DNA of 6,014 nt from Piscirickettsiaceae bacterium. GTDB taxonomy: Bacteria > Pseudomonadota > Gammaproteobacteria > Thiomicrospirales > Thiomicrospiraceae. The DNA lies in NCBI GenBank assembly GCA_027019045.1, contig JALUXI010000272.1, positions 1 through 6,014 of the forward strand. The letters are read 5' to 3'. Each line of letters opens with the position of its first letter. The stretch's first letter is position 1. Both the position numbers and the translations under genes were made by a program. Positions 4,718 through 6,014 of this stretch are shown here, piece after piece. The notes beneath the pieces are model-generated. The model worked only from the letters and a program-made list of their open reading frames with translations, was not told where the DNA came from and did no database searches.

Positions 4718-5335
4718 ATGAAAAACTTGACCAAAACTTTAATCGTATCCGCCCTTTTCGCTTCAACCTCTGCTTTGGCTTTCGGCGGCAATATGCAAAT
4801 GGAGCAAGCAGAACAGATGCAAGGCAATGCCGAAAGAGTACAAGCAGCACAAGAACACGCCTCACAAATGCAAGAAAAGGCTCAAACTATGCAGAATCAA
4901 AACGAACAAGTCCAAGCGATGCAAGAAAAGGCTCAAGCCATGCAAGAACACAGTTCAAGCATGACAGATAGAACTGAAGCAATGACAGAAAATGCCGAAA
5001 GAATGCAAGAGCATGCACAAGAGATGCAAGAAAAGGCACACCAAATGCAAGAAAAAGCTGAAGCGATGCAAAGCCAAGGCGATCGCATAGAAGCCATGCA
5101 AGAGCGTTCTGAACATATGCAAGAAAAAGCAGAGCACCTGCAGGAAAAAGCACAACATATGCAAGAGAAAGCACAAGCGATGCAAGACCGTAGTGAACAC
5201 CTAGGCGAAAATATGTCACATGCCGATGAAATGAATTCTAAAGTACAAGAAATGGGTCAAAATACAGCAAATATGGACAGCACTGTTGAACAAATGAATT
5301 CAGCACCTGAAATGACTGATAGCCTTGGACTATAA
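4718..5335 (+). CDS. Exported Met/Ala heptad-repeat coiled-coil protein
   Basis: The protein has 205 residues. GGAG (4706-4709) lies 8 bases before the ATG. Residues 1-21 are a Sec signal peptide (MKNLTKTLIVSALFASTSALA, probable cleavage ALA/FGG) with no lipobox. From about 34 to 161 the protein is a run of heptads of the type MQEKAQA. Met lies at every seventh position and Ala usually four residues later, so Ala and Met would occupy coiled-coil positions a and d. Three 10-residue units (34-43, 58-67, 117-126), each of the form MQ-x(5)-(V/I)-(Q/E)-A, interrupt the register. It has 24 Met in 205 residues, no Cys, Trp or Tyr, and very many Gln and Glu. The C-terminus (162-205) is more polar and irregular (EMNSKVQEMGQN...EMTDSLGL). 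An elongated periplasmic coiled coil, loosely like Lpp/OprI Ala-zippers but not lipid-anchored, is the simplest reading. The family is not recognised. It precedes an outer-membrane barrel gene by 64 bp. Confidence 0.85.
   Translation: MKNLTKTLIVSALFASTSALAFGGNMQMEQAEQMQGNAERVQAAQEHASQMQEKAQTMQNQNEQVQAMQEKAQAMQEHSSSMTDRTEAMTENAERMQEHAQEMQEKAHQMQEKAEAMQSQGDRIEAMQERSEHMQEKAEHLQEKAQHMQEKAQAMQDRSEHLGENMSHADEMNSKVQEMGQNTANMDSTVEQMNSAPEMTDSLGL
4817..5200 (+). repeat. Degenerate 21-bp tandem repeats within the heptad gene
   Basis: Codons 34-161 are imperfect tandem copies of a 21-base unit, ATGCAAGAAAAGGCTCAA plus one variable codon, with three 30-base units interspersed. Eighteen identical bases recur at 4868-4885 and 4919-4936. 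Later copies use GCA or GCT and AAA or AAG freely, so the protein pattern is kept better than the DNA. This argues for old duplication under protein-level selection. Confidence 0.8.
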
Positions 5336-5349
5336 TCCCCTCAAAATTA

Positions 5350-5373
5350 AACAGGTCTCAATAGAGGCCTGTT
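5350..5373 (+). terminator. Intercistronic hairpin, possibly a partial terminator
   Basis: AACAGGTCTC (5350-5359) pairs with GAGGCCTGTT (5364-5373) over 10 bp, with one U-G wobble and the loop AATA. It is followed by CCTTAAAAATATT, not a proper U tract. It may lower read-through into the barrel gene or protect the upstream message. No separate promoter for the barrel gene is obvious in the 26 bases that remain before its start. Confidence 0.5.
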
Positions 5374-5399
5374 CCTTAAAAATATTGACGGAGTAGGCA

Positions 5400-6014
5400 A
5401 TGTTAACTAAATATACCAAACCAGCCATCACAATCCTAATGCTATCAAGCTGCGCACTCTTTGCCCACCTTGCTTTTGCTGACAGTAAAACTAAAGTATC
5501 AACTGGCTATTTCTATTCAGAAGGTCAAGATAACACCTCTGGTAATCCCAAAAGTACTTTAAACGCCGTCCCCTTTATGGCGAGCTATAAAGCCTCAAAA
5601 GTCTCTGCCAGCCTATCCACCAGCTATATCAGCTCAACCTATGGTTCCACGACCAACTCAGGCATGGGAGACACCACTGTCAGCCTCAGCTATGACCTCA
5701 CCGAACAACCTTGGGTCACGCTTAAAGGGAAATACAAATTTGCAACCGGTGATGTCAATAAAGGACTCAGTACTGGCAAAGATGATGTTTCATTACAGTT
5801 TGACCTCTTCCAACCCACCACAAAAACAACCTCAGTTTTTGCAACCGTTGGCTACAAGTTTGTTGGTAAAGTGAGTGGTAAATCGATGCAAGATACCGCC
5901 TATGCCAGTATCGGCGGTGGCTATCTACCCATGCCAGGTCTTAGCCTAGGGGCTTCTTTAGACTATCGTCAAGCCACCTATACCACGCTGGATGACCAGA
6001 TCGGTGCTTCACTC
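5400..6014 (+). CDS. Outer-membrane beta-barrel protein, Phenol_MetA_deg-like (partial)
   Basis: An open frame of 205 codons runs off the right edge. It starts at ATG 5400 behind GGAG (5390-5393). Residues 1-27 form a signal peptide (TKYTKPAITILMLSSCALFA then HLAFA, cleavage probably AFA/DS). The rest alternates polar and hydrophobic residues in short strands ending in aromatic residues (VSTGYFYSEG, VSASLSTSYISSTYG, VSLQFDLFQP, SVFATVGYKFVG, YASIGGGYLP, LSLGASLDYR), as in an outer-membrane barrel. GMGDTTVSLSYDL (88-100) followed by LKGKYKFATGD and GLSTGKDDVSLQ is the pattern of the family annotated as putative MetA-pathway-of-phenol-degradation or transporter barrels. Family members are found in many pathways, so the substrate is unknown. 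LSSC at 15-18 could act as a lipobox but is less convincing than the later cleavage site. It is probably co-transcribed with the heptad protein gene. Confidence 0.85.
   Translation, partial: MLTKYTKPAITILMLSSCALFAHLAFADSKTKVSTGYFYSEGQDNTSGNPKSTLNAVPFMASYKASKVSASLSTSYISSTYGSTTNSGMGDTTVSLSYDLTEQPWVTLKGKYKFATGDVNKGLSTGKDDVSLQFDLFQPTTKTTSVFATVGYKFVGKVSGKSMQDTAYASIGGGYLPMPGLSLGASLDYRQATYTTLDDQIGASL

Noticed and set aside
4817..5200. Copper-binding Mets motifs in the heptad protein
   Set aside because: Met residues are spaced by seven, with almost no MxxM or MxM clusters in the repeat region. The spacing fits a coiled-coil core better than a metal site. Metal or oxidant roles remain only speculation.
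4868..5200. CRISPR-like array
   Set aside because: The 21-base periodicity is coding, in frame and without unique spacers.
4887..5219. Long minus-strand open frames opposite the heptad gene
   Set aside because: The complements of ATG, CAA, GAA and GCA codons are never stops, so repeated Met-Gln-Glu-Ala codons create long antisense frames by composition. There is no ribosome-binding site, and the Leu/Phe/Cys/His-rich product is a mirror of the repeats.
5445..5456. Lipobox LSSC in the barrel signal peptide
   Set aside because: A better signal peptidase I site (AFA/DS) follows nine residues later, and beta-barrels of this type are not lipoproteins.

Overview
The window comes from a Gram-negative bacterium. 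The evidence is two Sec-type signal peptides on periplasmic proteins, one outer-membrane beta-barrel gene, Shine-Dalgarno-led tightly packed genes, and moderate GC. A gammaproteobacterium fits best, because of the long threonine synthase and the HdeD and DedA family proteins. The genus cannot be fixed from the sequence alone.

Left part (1-2131). The minus strand carries thrC (threonine synthase). At the left edge a probable convergent gene on the plus strand ends 15 bp from the thrC stop. Upstream of thrC is a 16-bp terminator hairpin whose loop contains the probable thrC -10 box. Beyond it is a small coiled-coil-like gene (77 codons when restored) that has been split by a 263-bp MITE-like element. 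The element has about 30-bp imperfect terminal inverted repeats, a TA (or TTAA) target duplication and two internal hairpin arms. Removing the element and one target copy rejoins the host gene in frame without a lost or gained base.

Middle part (2213-3991). Four minus-strand genes form a compact operon. In transcription order they encode an exported protein of unknown function, an HdeD-family (DUF308) six-helix membrane protein, a 70-residue membrane protein, and a RelB/DinJ-type ribbon-helix-helix antitoxin with no toxin gene beside it. Gaps are 12, 2 and 10 bp, and ribosome-binding sites overlap the end of the preceding gene.

Right part (4005-6014). The plus strand carries a DedA-family membrane protein, divergent from the operon with only 13 bp between the two start codons. 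After a 167-bp intergenic region holding an AT-rich terminator, a promoter and a 5'-UTR hairpin comes a striking exported protein. It is built almost entirely of methionine/alanine heptads interrupted by three 10-residue units. A 10-bp hairpin then separates it from an outer-membrane beta-barrel gene of the Phenol_MetA_deg type that runs off the right edge. These last two genes are probably co-transcribed and both products leave the cytoplasm, so they are the best candidate here for an undescribed functional pair.
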